Of a stretch of 35,608 nucleotides of DNA, positions 23,841-32,383 are shown piece by piece. Under the pieces are notes generated by a model. That model worked only from the letters and a program-made list of their open reading frames with translations. It had not been told where the DNA came from and ran no database searches. The translations under genes were made by a program, and so were the position numbers. Positions within the stretch are counted from its first letter, which is position 1; every line of letters starts with the position of its first letter. Source of the stretch: Pseudobutyrivibrio sp. 49 (lineage in GTDB: Bacteria; Bacillota; Clostridia; Lachnospirales; Lachnospiraceae); NCBI RefSeq assembly GCF_900100545.1, contig NZ_FNDP01000024.1, forward strand, positions 1 through 35,608, in the 5' to 3' direction.

Positions 23841-24740
23841 ATGCTCGGAATAATTATCATAAATTTTAATACATACGAAAAGACAATAGAGTGTATCTCA
23901 AGTATAAAAGATACCTATTCAGGTGATTATAAAATCTATTTGTTAGATAATGCATCAAAAAATGAGTCATGCGTTAAACTTAATGAAAAGTATATTGATG
24001 ATGAAAAAGTAGAATTGATTTTTTCTGATGAGAATCTGGGATATGCCAGAGGAAACAATTTATGTTTAAAGAAGGCCAAAGAAGACGGATGTGATTATGC
24101 TTTAATCTCAAATAATGATATAATCTACAAACCTCATGCTATCGAAAATCTAGTGAAAGAGATTGTTGAAGAGGATGCATTCCTGGTAGGACCAAAGGTT
24201 ATTAAACCAAGTGGAGAGACACAGGGTACTGTGAAATACCATAGACCATCATTTATAGAGTATATGACATATGAGACATATGCCCGAAACTTTGTAAAAA
24301 AGAGTTATGAAAAGCATAAGTTGGTACCAAAAACATCACAGGATGTTTATTGGATAGCGGGATGTACATTTATTGTTGATGTGGAAAAGTTCGAAAAAAT
24401 AGGTTTTTTTGATGATTACACATTTCTCTTCTATGAGGAGTTTATTTTAAGCGAAAAGGCGAAAAAGGCGGGATATAGAGAGCGTTATTGTGTTGATTCT
24501 GAGGTTATACACCATCATGGTGCTTCGATGGGTGGACCTCTCAATATCATAACTAGAAGTGCAAACTGGCGCAGCGAAAGCTATTTTATAAGAGAATATC
24601 TCAATTGGGGTATAGTTAAAAGATGGCTTTTATGGCAAATGAGAGTTTTAGAAATCAAATTTAACGCTAGAAAAGAAAGTAATAAAAAAGAGCTTGTTTC
24701 GGAGTATAAGGTAGGAAAGAAGTTCTTATTTGGTATATAG
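23841..24740 (+). CDS. GT2 family glycosyltransferase (rhamnosyltransferase-like)
   Basis: A 299-residue GT-A enzyme: GIIIINFNTYEKTIECI, YLLDNASKN, SDENLGYARGNN, NNDI as the DxD-equivalent, and WIAGCTFIVDVEKFEKIGFFDD followed by FLFYEE. This set is typical of the WbbL/rhamnosyltransferase-like branch of GT2. TGGAGAAAG precedes the ATG by about 7 bases and overlaps the end of the upstream GT4 gene. Whether rhamnose is the donor cannot be decided, and no dTDP-rhamnose genes are in the window. Confidence 0.87.
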   Translation: MLGIIIINFNTYEKTIECISSIKDTYSGDYKIYLLDNASKNESCVKLNEKYIDDEKVELIFSDENLGYARGNNLCLKKAKEDGCDYALISNNDIIYKPHAIENLVKEIVEEDAFLVGPKVIKPSGETQGTVKYHRPSFIEYMTYETYARNFVKKSYEKHKLVPKTSQDVYWIAGCTFIVDVEKFEKIGFFDDYTFLFYEEFILSEKAKKAGYRERYCVDSEVIHHHGASMGGPLNIITRSANWRSESYFIREYLNWGIVKRWLLWQMRVLEIKFNARKESNKKELVSEYKVGKKFLFGI

Positions 24741-24766
24741 TAGTAGTTTTATGAAGGGTGGCAGAA

Positions 24767-26068
24767 ATGCTAAAAATTAACAAGTATATTTTAATTAAGC
24801 ATGATATCGATACATTACTTAATATGTTTGTAATGTTCGCGATGATTGCTGATACGACATTCTTATTTTTATTACCTGTTAATAGTAACGATTTAAATAG
24901 TATAAGATTGTTCATGGTTCTGGTAGGAATAGGTATAAATGTCTACATGATGATAAAGCTTACTTATCAGAAAAAGATATATAGGCAATATCCGTTTGTG
25001 ACAGCATATCTTATTATGATGATATGCATTATAGTAATTATTTGCTTGTATAGTATGGTAACTTACGATGAGGCGGTTATCGATGTTTTGATTGTAGCAT
25101 ATCCTTATTTGTCGTTATTGTTTGTACCTATTTATCTACTGTTATTTGAAGATGAGGGATATGAAAAAATACGTGACAGATTCGGTAAACTTGGTGTGGC
25201 AGCGACTATTATTTTGTTGTTGTGTGCAGCTGTAAGGATGTTTGTGGGAGTTAAGTTGCTCCCTGGTTTCACAACCTTTGGTTCAAGAAATGGACACATT
25301 CGAATTTCGTATCGTCCAATTTGTTTCTATTCTGTTTTTTGGATTGCTAGTCTTATCCTTAACTCTAAAAACAAGAAAAGAATGCTTAGTATTATGTATT
25401 TTGCACTAGTAACTGGAGGCGTATTATATTTTGTTAGTACCAGAATTATTACGTTAGCGTTGGGTGCGGCTATTGTACTAATGATTTTATCGCATACTGA
25501 AAAAGGAAATATCAGAGTAATTGCAAGAACAGCATTATTGGCAATGATTATCTATGTAATTTCTCAGGGTAGTATCTCTAAAATTATTGAATCTTTTTCG
25601 GTAGATTCCAGTGAGGCAGGTTCTACTCTCGCGAGATATATGGCTATAGCATATTTTAAAACTTATACAGATGCCAATCCTTTAATTGGGATGGGATTTG
25701 TTCGTCCAAGTAGACCTGACTTGAGACTTATTTGGTCAGGACCATATGGTAAAGCATATTTTGATGACTTAGGTCTTTTGGGTGGATTCTTTAGAATGGG
25801 AATATTAGGATTGTTTGTTCATTTGATTCCACTACTTAGAATGTTGTATTTGCTAATTAAAATGATAAAAAATAAGTGGTATGATCGAACAATGTTTATA
25901 GGTATTGTTGTATTCCTGTTAATAGGACAGATATCGCTGAATTTCTTAGATTTTCAGAGAGCTTTTATTGCGTCGTTCTATTGGGCAATGCTGGAGTATA
26001 TTAATTTAAAAATAAAAAAAGGAGAATATAAATTTGAAAGTAACAATAATTCATGCACATTGGAATAA
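24767..26068 (+). CDS. Wzy-like polysaccharide polymerase (first of two)
   Basis: A 433-residue protein with about ten hydrophobic spans and a long loop near residues 290-330 (TLARYMAIAYFKTYTDANPL, then IGMGFVRP and WSGPYGKAYFDDLG). The loop resembles the region of O-antigen polymerases containing the G-x-G and H/R-rich elements. It would join repeat units outside the membrane. AAGGGTGG (24754-24761) is 5 bases before ATG 24767, so this start is better than the in-frame GTG at 24758 inside the ribosome site. The last 35 bases overlap the next gene. Assignment rests on topology and context. Confidence 0.7.
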   Translation: MLKINKYILIKHDIDTLLNMFVMFAMIADTTFLFLLPVNSNDLNSIRLFMVLVGIGINVYMMIKLTYQKKIYRQYPFVTAYLIMMICIIVIICLYSMVTYDEAVIDVLIVAYPYLSLLFVPIYLLLFEDEGYEKIRDRFGKLGVAATIILLLCAAVRMFVGVKLLPGFTTFGSRNGHIRISYRPICFYSVFWIASLILNSKNKKRMLSIMYFALVTGGVLYFVSTRIITLALGAAIVLMILSHTEKGNIRVIARTALLAMIIYVISQGSISKIIESFSVDSSEAGSTLARYMAIAYFKTYTDANPLIGMGFVRPSRPDLRLIWSGPYGKAYFDDLGLLGGFFRMGILGLFVHLIPLLRMLYLLIKMIKNKWYDRTMFIGIVVFLLIGQISLNFLDFQRAFIASFYWAMLEYINLKIKKGEYKFESNNNSCTLE

Positions 26069-27245
26069 TAGAGGAGATGAAGCTGCACTTAGAGCATTTG
26101 TTGACGAACTATATGCAAAGTACGAGAATGCAGATATTTACGTTCAGGTTTTATCGTCAATAGTAAAGCAGTTTCCATATGATGATAAGAGAATTCATTT
26201 ATCTAATGTTAAATTCCCTAAGAGAAAAAATAAGTTAGATTATTGGATGGCATATTTAACAAAAGGACGTTTGTCAATTTTTAGTAATACAAGAGAGTTT
26301 GTTAAGCTTGTTGAGGGCAGTGATTTAGTTCTTCATGGACCAGGCGGCCCAAGTATTGGAGATATCTATTATGATGTTGAAGAGGAATATTTAAAGCGTC
26401 TTGATTTAATTAGACGAATGGGAATAAAGTATGCTTTCTATGCTCCATCAATGGGACCTTTTGAAAAGAAAGATGAAAAGAGAAATGCACTCAGAAGAAG
26501 AGTACTAGAAAATGCAGAGTTTATTTATCTGAGAGAAGCAACATCAGAAAAATTTGTTAAAGATTTCGGAATTAAGAATAAAACAGCAGTTTCATTAGAT
26601 TCTGCATTCCAGCACTATAGTGATGAGCAGAAGTATGCTAAACAGCTAGATGAATATAAAGAGCTCAAAGAATTTATGTCACGTTATGATAGAGTTGTTG
26701 GTATGACTACAACAGATTTGAGTTGGCATCCTGTTCATAAAAAGAATTTAGAGTTAAAGGATAATATCTTTAATTCATTTGCACAGTTGATTGAGCATCT
26801 TGATAAACAGAATATTGGTGTTGTATTTATTCCACAGCTTTTTGGAATCCATAACGATAGAAGATATATGGAAACTTTTAAGAAGGATAACTGTTTTGTA
26901 ATTGATGATACTCATGATACATATTTCCAGCAGTATTTAATCTCTCAGTTGTATGCAGTAATTGGAATGAGATATCACTCTAATATCTTCTCTGCAAAAA
27001 TGGGAACTCCTTTCATCTCTGTATCATATGAGCAGAAAATGTCAGGTTTTATGAATATTAGCGGACTTAATGATTATTGTGTTCCAATTGGAGAGTTGAG
27101 CGGTGATAACTTGGTTAATGCTTTTGATAAGCTTTGCGATAATTATGATGATTATAAATCCATACTTAGCGTAAAAAAGGAGGAATGGTCTCAGATGGCG
27201 CACCGCACAACTGATGCAGTGTTTGAGGTTCTTGGTGAGAAATAA
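26034..27245 (+). CDS. Polysaccharide pyruvyltransferase family protein (second), TTG start
   Basis: A 403-residue protein with IIHAHWNNRGDEAALRAFVD, LVLHGPGGPSIGD, YAPSMGPF, IYLREATSEKF, and IGMRYHSNIFSAKMGTPF near the C-terminus. This is the pyruvyltransferase-family pattern, in a different subgroup from the protein at 20437. Translation begins at TTG: AAAGGAG ends 9 bases upstream, the frame overlaps the polymerase gene by 35 bases, and no ATG precedes the conserved strand. The overlap and weak codon suggest coupling to the polymerase at lower yield. Pyruvyl transfer is family-based; the sugar is unknown. Confidence 0.82.
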   Translation: MKVTIIHAHWNNRGDEAALRAFVDELYAKYENADIYVQVLSSIVKQFPYDDKRIHLSNVKFPKRKNKLDYWMAYLTKGRLSIFSNTREFVKLVEGSDLVLHGPGGPSIGDIYYDVEEEYLKRLDLIRRMGIKYAFYAPSMGPFEKKDEKRNALRRRVLENAEFIYLREATSEKFVKDFGIKNKTAVSLDSAFQHYSDEQKYAKQLDEYKELKEFMSRYDRVVGMTTTDLSWHPVHKKNLELKDNIFNSFAQLIEHLDKQNIGVVFIPQLFGIHNDRRYMETFKKDNCFVIDDTHDTYFQQYLISQLYAVIGMRYHSNIFSAKMGTPFISVSYEQKMSGFMNISGLNDYCVPIGELSGDNLVNAFDKLCDNYDDYKSILSVKKEEWSQMAHRTTDAVFEVLGEK

Positions 27246-28777
27246 TGGGTAAGAAACAAACTAATAAAAATATTGTTATAAATATTGCTGCGTTTGTGAT
27301 ACAGCTTGTTATTGGTTTATATACAGCACCAATTCTTATAAAGTCATTAGGTACTGAATCCTACGGATTTATTGGTTTGGCGAATGATTTTGTAAACTAC
27401 CTAACAATTATTACAGCAGTATTTAACTCAGTTGCATCGAGATTTATTGCATTAGAGTTTTCAAAAAACAATATTGAAAGAGCAGAGCGCTATTTTAATA
27501 GTTTGCTTGCTACAAATATCGTACTTGCAACATGCTTTGGTCTTTTTGGATTGGGTACAGTAGTTTATATTGATAGAATCTTTGATGTTCCTGCGTATTT
27601 GATTACTGATGTAAGGGTGACATTTGCCATTACATTCATAACATTTATTGTGGGTGTTATGAGTTCAATATTTAACACTGCAGCTTTTGTTAAGAATCGA
27701 TTAGATATACAAGGATATAGAAATATTCTTCAGTATGTTATTCGCTTAAGTTGTATTATCGGACTTCTAACTTTATCACAGCTTCATATTTATTATGTTA
27801 GTATTGCATCGCTCGTGGCAGCTATTGTTGTAGCAATCATTAATGTGGATGTTAAGCGTAAATATATGCCTGAGGTTAAGATTTCATTTGAAAAGGCATC
27901 CTTCTCAGACGTAAGGGTTCTTGCCAGTGCTGGTATTTGGCTCGCTATTACAAACTTGAGTGCCATTCTTATGAGAGGCCTTGATCTTGTAGTGGCAAAT
28001 AAGTTCCTTGGAGCATATGATATGGGCCTGTTATCAGTTGCAAGAACGTTCCCTAATTCATTTACTAGTGCAGTTGCAACATTAGCTCCTATATTTACAC
28101 CTGTATTTATCAGATTATGGGCTCAAGGTAAAAATGTTGAATTGAACGAGGCAATTAGATCCTCTATTAAGACTATGGGACTTATTATGATAGTTCCAGT
28201 TTCAGGATTTATTGTTTTTTCACAGGACTTCTATAGTTTATGGCAGAAGAGCTATTCTCCTGCGGAAATCAAGATTATTTGTGTACTATCAACTATAACT
28301 GTAATGCAGTGCTACTTTAATTCAACAACTGCTACCATGGCGCAGACCAGTGTTGTTGTGAATAAGTTAAAATTACCAGTTTTTGTTAGCTTTGGATGTG
28401 GAATATTGAACCTTATTGTTGTATTCTCACTTCTTAAATATACTAATTTAGGAATATACTCTATTGTTATTTCTAGCTCAGTAATAATGATTACAAGATA
28501 TATACTATTCAACTCATATTATGCTGCATATATATTAAAGCAGAGTGTTTTATCTTTCTTTAAAACATGTTTATACACATGGATGACCATTCCAATCCAG
28601 ATTGTGTTGATGATGAGCTGTAGACGAATGTTTAATATCCATAATTGGGCATCGTTCTTGATAAGTGTTGCATTCGCAGGTGTTTTTGGCTATATAGTTG
28701 AATTAATTCTGATAGAGAGAAGAAATAGTCTGGTTCTCATCAAGAAAATACTTGGTAAGGTTAAGCCAGCAAATTAA
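27245..28777 (+). CDS. Wzx-type flippase (second of two)
   Basis: A 510-residue polytopic MOP-superfamily protein starting NIVINIAAFVIQLVIGLY, with IKSLGTESYGFIGLAN and ANLSAILMRGLDLVVANKFLG-like central segments. The wording differs clearly from the flippase at 4840, so the two are unlikely to be recent duplicates. The ATG overlaps the preceding stop by one base. Position just after the Wzy-like and pyruvyltransferase genes fits export of the repeat unit built by this operon. Confidence 0.88.
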   Translation: MGKKQTNKNIVINIAAFVIQLVIGLYTAPILIKSLGTESYGFIGLANDFVNYLTIITAVFNSVASRFIALEFSKNNIERAERYFNSLLATNIVLATCFGLFGLGTVVYIDRIFDVPAYLITDVRVTFAITFITFIVGVMSSIFNTAAFVKNRLDIQGYRNILQYVIRLSCIIGLLTLSQLHIYYVSIASLVAAIVVAIINVDVKRKYMPEVKISFEKASFSDVRVLASAGIWLAITNLSAILMRGLDLVVANKFLGAYDMGLLSVARTFPNSFTSAVATLAPIFTPVFIRLWAQGKNVELNEAIRSSIKTMGLIMIVPVSGFIVFSQDFYSLWQKSYSPAEIKIICVLSTITVMQCYFNSTTATMAQTSVVVNKLKLPVFVSFGCGILNLIVVFSLLKYTNLGIYSIVISSSVIMITRYILFNSYYAAYILKQSVLSFFKTCLYTWMTIPIQIVLMMSCRRMFNIHNWASFLISVAFAGVFGYIVELILIERRNSLVLIKKILGKVKPAN

Positions 28778-28789
28778 GGAAATATTGTT

Positions 28790-29788
28790 ATGAAAAGGGA
28801 ATATTGGCTAGATAATTTACGAGCATTTGCGTGTATATTAGTGGTAATAGGACACCTTTTACGTGGCCTTATACCAGTGATTAATCTACCAAATGAAAGT
28901 TATTTTAAGCTGTTTGTAGATTTTATTTATTATTTTCATGTTTACATTTTCTTTTTCTGTAGTGGTTTCTTGTTTGAACGTGTATACAGTAACATGGAAA
29001 ATGAAAAATATTATAGAAAGAAAGCTATTAGAATATTGGATTTGCTGGTGCCTTATTTCTTTTTTTCTACAGTTCAGCATTATATGAAAGTATTATTTTC
29101 AGGTGTTGTTAATAGAGCGAGTGGAGAATCACTGTTTTACGACTATTTTATAGTACCTCAAAATCAGATGTGGTTTTTGATAGCACTTTCTATAATCACC
29201 CTATTAATACCTAGAATTAATTCTGTAAAGAGGGTTTATATTTTATTTGTGGTATGCTTTGTTATTAAAGTGATGAACTCTTTTGAATTATTTGGTACAC
29301 ATATGATAGTTCAAAATGTTTGTGCTAATATGATATGGTACGCACTTGGAATTATTTATGCTTATTATAATATGCATTTAAAAAACAAGTCCTGGTTGTT
29401 GATTGGAGTAGGATACATAGCTTTGTTTATTTATACTAAATTGTATTCTAGTAATTCTTTTACTACAGCCTCACTGACATTTTTAGGTATAACATTCTTT
29501 GTGTATATTTTTGAAAACTATATATATAAGCAATATGGAAAGAATAATTCAATTTCTTTAATAGCAAAATATATGATGCAAATATATCTTTTGCATACAA
29601 TATTGTGTGCTGCGATAAGGATTGTTTTAATGAAGCTTGGAATAGATATCTGGTGGATACACTTGTTTTTGGGATTTTTCTGTTCTGTATATGTTTCAGT
29701 ATTTGTTGCTGCAATCTTTGATAAAATATGGTTTTTTAATATCATATTTTTCCCATCAAAAGTAATTAGAAAAATTAAGGCGATGTAA
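28790..29788 (+). CDS. Acyltransferase-3 family membrane protein
   Basis: A 332-residue polytopic protein with YWLDNLRAFACILVVIGHLL (R11 and candidate catalytic H22), a YYFHVYIFFFCSGFLF segment, RILDLLVPYFFFS, and NQMWFLIALSIITLL. These are hallmarks of acyltransferase-3 O-acyltransferases that decorate surface glycans. AAGGAAA overlaps the flippase stop codon. One of five proteins of this family here. The acceptor is unknown. Confidence 0.85.
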   Translation: MKREYWLDNLRAFACILVVIGHLLRGLIPVINLPNESYFKLFVDFIYYFHVYIFFFCSGFLFERVYSNMENEKYYRKKAIRILDLLVPYFFFSTVQHYMKVLFSGVVNRASGESLFYDYFIVPQNQMWFLIALSIITLLIPRINSVKRVYILFVVCFVIKVMNSFELFGTHMIVQNVCANMIWYALGIIYAYYNMHLKNKSWLLIGVGYIALFIYTKLYSSNSFTTASLTFLGITFFVYIFENYIYKQYGKNNSISLIAKYMMQIYLLHTILCAAIRIVLMKLGIDIWWIHLFLGFFCSVYVSVFVAAIFDKIWFFNIIFFPSKVIRKIKAM

Positions 29789-29805
29789 CGGAGATTTATG
29801 GAGTT

Positions 29806-31194
29806 ATGATACCGATACTGATTGTGAATATAATTACATTATTACTTATAGTATTAAATGTTGTATATTTTAAATCCCAAAAATATTTATTTTTATTTAT
29901 TCCTTGCATGCTTTTTTTACCAGCATACTATGGTATAGAGATATCTAAAATTTTTCCAATTATAGAGATACGCAGGATTATGTTCTGCGTATTCTATTTC
30001 TATGTGTTTGTAAACAGAAAAAAATATATCTCTAATACCGATTTATCTATCAAGACAATATCTAAAGAATACTCATTTTTAATTCTGTCTTTTACCCTTC
30101 GTATAGTTTCATGTAGTTATTATTTAGCTGAGCATTTACAGGCGTATAAAACTATTTTAGAGATAGTTTTTGAAGAAATATTGTTATTGGTTTGTATCCA
30201 TATTATGTCATTAAGTAGGGAAGATTTACTGAAACTAATTAATATTATTGTGTGGAGTTCGACAGTGATATTTGCTGTTGGTATATTTGAGAGTTTTACT
30301 TTCATTCGTCCATTTGATTTCCTTTATACTGTTTCGCGCAGTGTGTTAAATGAACATTATGTGCGTCTTGGTTTATTGAGAGCAACAACAACGTTTGGAA
30401 TGCCTGTTGTATTCGGTGGCGTATGTCTTATTGTATTTCCTGCTATCATATATATGATGTTGAAAACTAATCAAAAGAAATACTATATGGCATTTATTAT
30501 AAATGTAATGGCAATTATTCATTCGGGAGCCAGATCTGCACAACTGTTTTTTTGTTTTTTGATGGTAATATTTCCACTATTTATTTGGAACAAAGATGAA
30601 GTTAAAAAGTATTTCAAATCGTTATTTATTTCAATTTTGATAGTAGGAATATTTGTGTTGCTTTTATGTAAACTAAGTCCTAAGTATGAATATTTTTATG
30701 AAGGAAGCGCTAAAGCTGTTCTTAATGAAGTTGGTTTTGATTTTGAGTTGGATGCAAATGTTCCTGAAGGTGTCGAAGGATATGGTGATAATGATTCTAC
30801 GGGATCTTATTCTAGAGTTGCTGAATTTAGTGGTATTAAGTATGCGCTGGAAAAGAATTTTTGGTTTGGGCTTGGAGACGGCTGCGACCAAAGAAATGAA
30901 ATCCGTTATTTATGGTTTGGAAAATGGAAACCTCATAAGGCGATAGATATAGGAATTGTAGAAGTATTTATGACCGAAGGTGTTATCGGCTTTTTAGCTT
31001 TTCTGTGTCTTTTTATTTTCATTATGTACACCATAATTAAAATGAAAAATGGATTGGAAAAAAGAATATGCTTCTTGACTGTTATTGCATATTTGTTAAG
31101 CACTTTAGGAACTAGTAATATATTTAGCTTTTTGTTTGCGTTCGTGGCAATAATTATGTCGTACCAAAAGGTGCAAAATAATATGATTGATTAG
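29806..31194 (+). CDS. Wzy/O-antigen ligase family protein (second polymerase-like)
   Basis: A 462-residue polytopic protein with about ten spans and a large loop (about 295-380) containing TGSYSRVAEFSGIKYALE, FWFGLGDGCDQ and a late HKAIDIGIVEVFMTEG. This resembles the extracytoplasmic H-containing loop of O-antigen ligase/Wzy proteins. It may polymerise a second repeat unit or ligate the chain. GGAG at 29800-29803 is only 2 bases from ATG 29806. A better-spaced GGAG (29790-29793) serves an ATG at 29798 encoding Met-Glu-Leu-stop, whose TGA overlaps the true start. Assignment is by topology and loop character. Confidence 0.7.
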   Translation: MIPILIVNIITLLLIVLNVVYFKSQKYLFLFIPCMLFLPAYYGIEISKIFPIIEIRRIMFCVFYFYVFVNRKKYISNTDLSIKTISKEYSFLILSFTLRIVSCSYYLAEHLQAYKTILEIVFEEILLLVCIHIMSLSREDLLKLINIIVWSSTVIFAVGIFESFTFIRPFDFLYTVSRSVLNEHYVRLGLLRATTTFGMPVVFGGVCLIVFPAIIYMMLKTNQKKYYMAFIINVMAIIHSGARSAQLFFCFLMVIFPLFIWNKDEVKKYFKSLFISILIVGIFVLLLCKLSPKYEYFYEGSAKAVLNEVGFDFELDANVPEGVEGYGDNDSTGSYSRVAEFSGIKYALEKNFWFGLGDGCDQRNEIRYLWFGKWKPHKAIDIGIVEVFMTEGVIGFLAFLCLFIFIMYTIIKMKNGLEKRICFLTVIAYLLSTLGTSNIFSFLFAFVAIIMSYQKVQNNMID

Positions 31195-31211
31195 GTAAGG
31201 AGTCTGATGGT

Positions 31212-32222
31212 ATGGAATATATTTCGTTGTATGTTTTTTTAGCAGCTGTTTGCTTTTGGATGGTGACAATAAATAAACCTGCATTATGTGGCGTGGAGAA
31301 GATACAAAAAAATGCGAATTCCCTTAGAGGTATATTTGCGATATTTATTATTTTTACTCATTGTACATTAGCTTTTCAACAGCTTTCAGTTTTTCTGTTA
31401 CCGCTAAGAAAGGTTAGTACTTTTGGGGTGGGATTTTTCTTTGTATTATCAGGATATGGATTAGCGTTATCCTTTGAAAAGAAAGAAAATTATCTAAATG
31501 GATTTATTGTTAAGAAAGTGATTCTCAAAATAGCATTAGCTGCTGTAATCTGTAGAATTATTTCGATGATTCTAAGCGTACTTATTTTGAAAAAATCAGT
31601 TCTAACGACAGTATCGAAATTTTTTGTTGGAATAAATTGGTATATTTATGCAATGTGTATTTTGTATATCATTTTCTATTTTGTTTATAAGTATATCAAG
31701 AATGCCCAATTAAGACTGATATGCCTCTGGGTGGCCGTAATAAGCTGTACCTTGTTAGCAAGACAGTTTGATTTAAGTAGAAGCTATTATATAAGCGAAT
31801 GGGCTTTTCCTTTTGGAGCTACACTTTATGAAAAGAAAAATGATATTGATAAGACAATGAAAGAACATGCATTGGCAGTTTCATTTTTCATGATTATTTT
31901 ATTAGGTTTATCTTTTGTTATTGCTATAAAGGCTCAGGAGGGTACGATAGTAGACTTAATTAGTCATAACATTATGTTATTGCCATTCTATTATTTTATT
32001 ATGGTTATGTGCAAATATATGACTTTTAGTAATTCTGTCTTAAATTTTTTAAATAAGATATCATTTGAAATATATCTTTACCAATTTATTATTTTGGAAA
32101 TAGGTAAGACATATCTACCATCTTTCAATATTTTCTATTTTATATTTACAACAGTGTTTACAATTATTTTGGCTTATGCTGTTTACACAGTGCCAAAAAT
32201 GATAAAAAATCAAACTAAATAG
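31212..32222 (+). CDS. Acyltransferase-3 family membrane protein, full-length paralogue of 13567
   Basis: A 336-residue polytopic protein. R39 and candidate catalytic H50 lie in NSLRGIFAIFIIFTH, followed by LRKVSTFGVGFFFVLSGYGL and a KFFVGINWYIYAM segment. It aligns without offset with the truncated protein at 13567 over its first half, showing what that gene has lost. AAGGAG (31198-31203) is 8 bases before the ATG. It ends the long operon, followed by a terminator. It probably O-acylates the glycan. Confidence 0.85.
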   Translation: MEYISLYVFLAAVCFWMVTINKPALCGVEKIQKNANSLRGIFAIFIIFTHCTLAFQQLSVFLLPLRKVSTFGVGFFFVLSGYGLALSFEKKENYLNGFIVKKVILKIALAAVICRIISMILSVLILKKSVLTTVSKFFVGINWYIYAMCILYIIFYFVYKYIKNAQLRLICLWVAVISCTLLARQFDLSRSYYISEWAFPFGATLYEKKNDIDKTMKEHALAVSFFMIILLGLSFVIAIKAQEGTIVDLISHNIMLLPFYYFIMVMCKYMTFSNSVLNFLNKISFEIYLYQFIILEIGKTYLPSFNIFYFIFTTVFTIILAYAVYTVPKMIKNQTK

Positions 32223-32233
32223 AGTTGGAATTG

Positions 32234-32277
32234 GCGTCTATTAACAGTGATAAAGCTGTATATTAGACGCTTTTTTT
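32234..32277 (+). terminator. Terminator of the EPS operon
   Basis: GCGTCTA (32234-32240) pairs with TAGACGC (32264-32270), an inner ACAG pairs with CTGT, and seven T follow. No other convincing terminator was noticed between 16485 and here. Confidence 0.82.
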
Positions 32278-32297
32278 ATATTTATATATATAAAAGT

Positions 32298-32326
32298 TTG
32301 GTAACAGTAATGAAATATGTTATAAT
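32298..32326 (+). promoter_or_regulatory. Promoter of the rightward beta-helix gene
   Basis: TTGGTA (32298-32303), exactly 17 bp, TATAAT (32321-32326), with TGT just before the -10 as an extended element. The gene is transcribed independently of the EPS operon. Confidence 0.8.
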
Positions 32327-32383
32327 CATTTGTAATATTTTGTTAAAGAAATTAATAATTGGTACATAAGGGAGGTATTGTGC

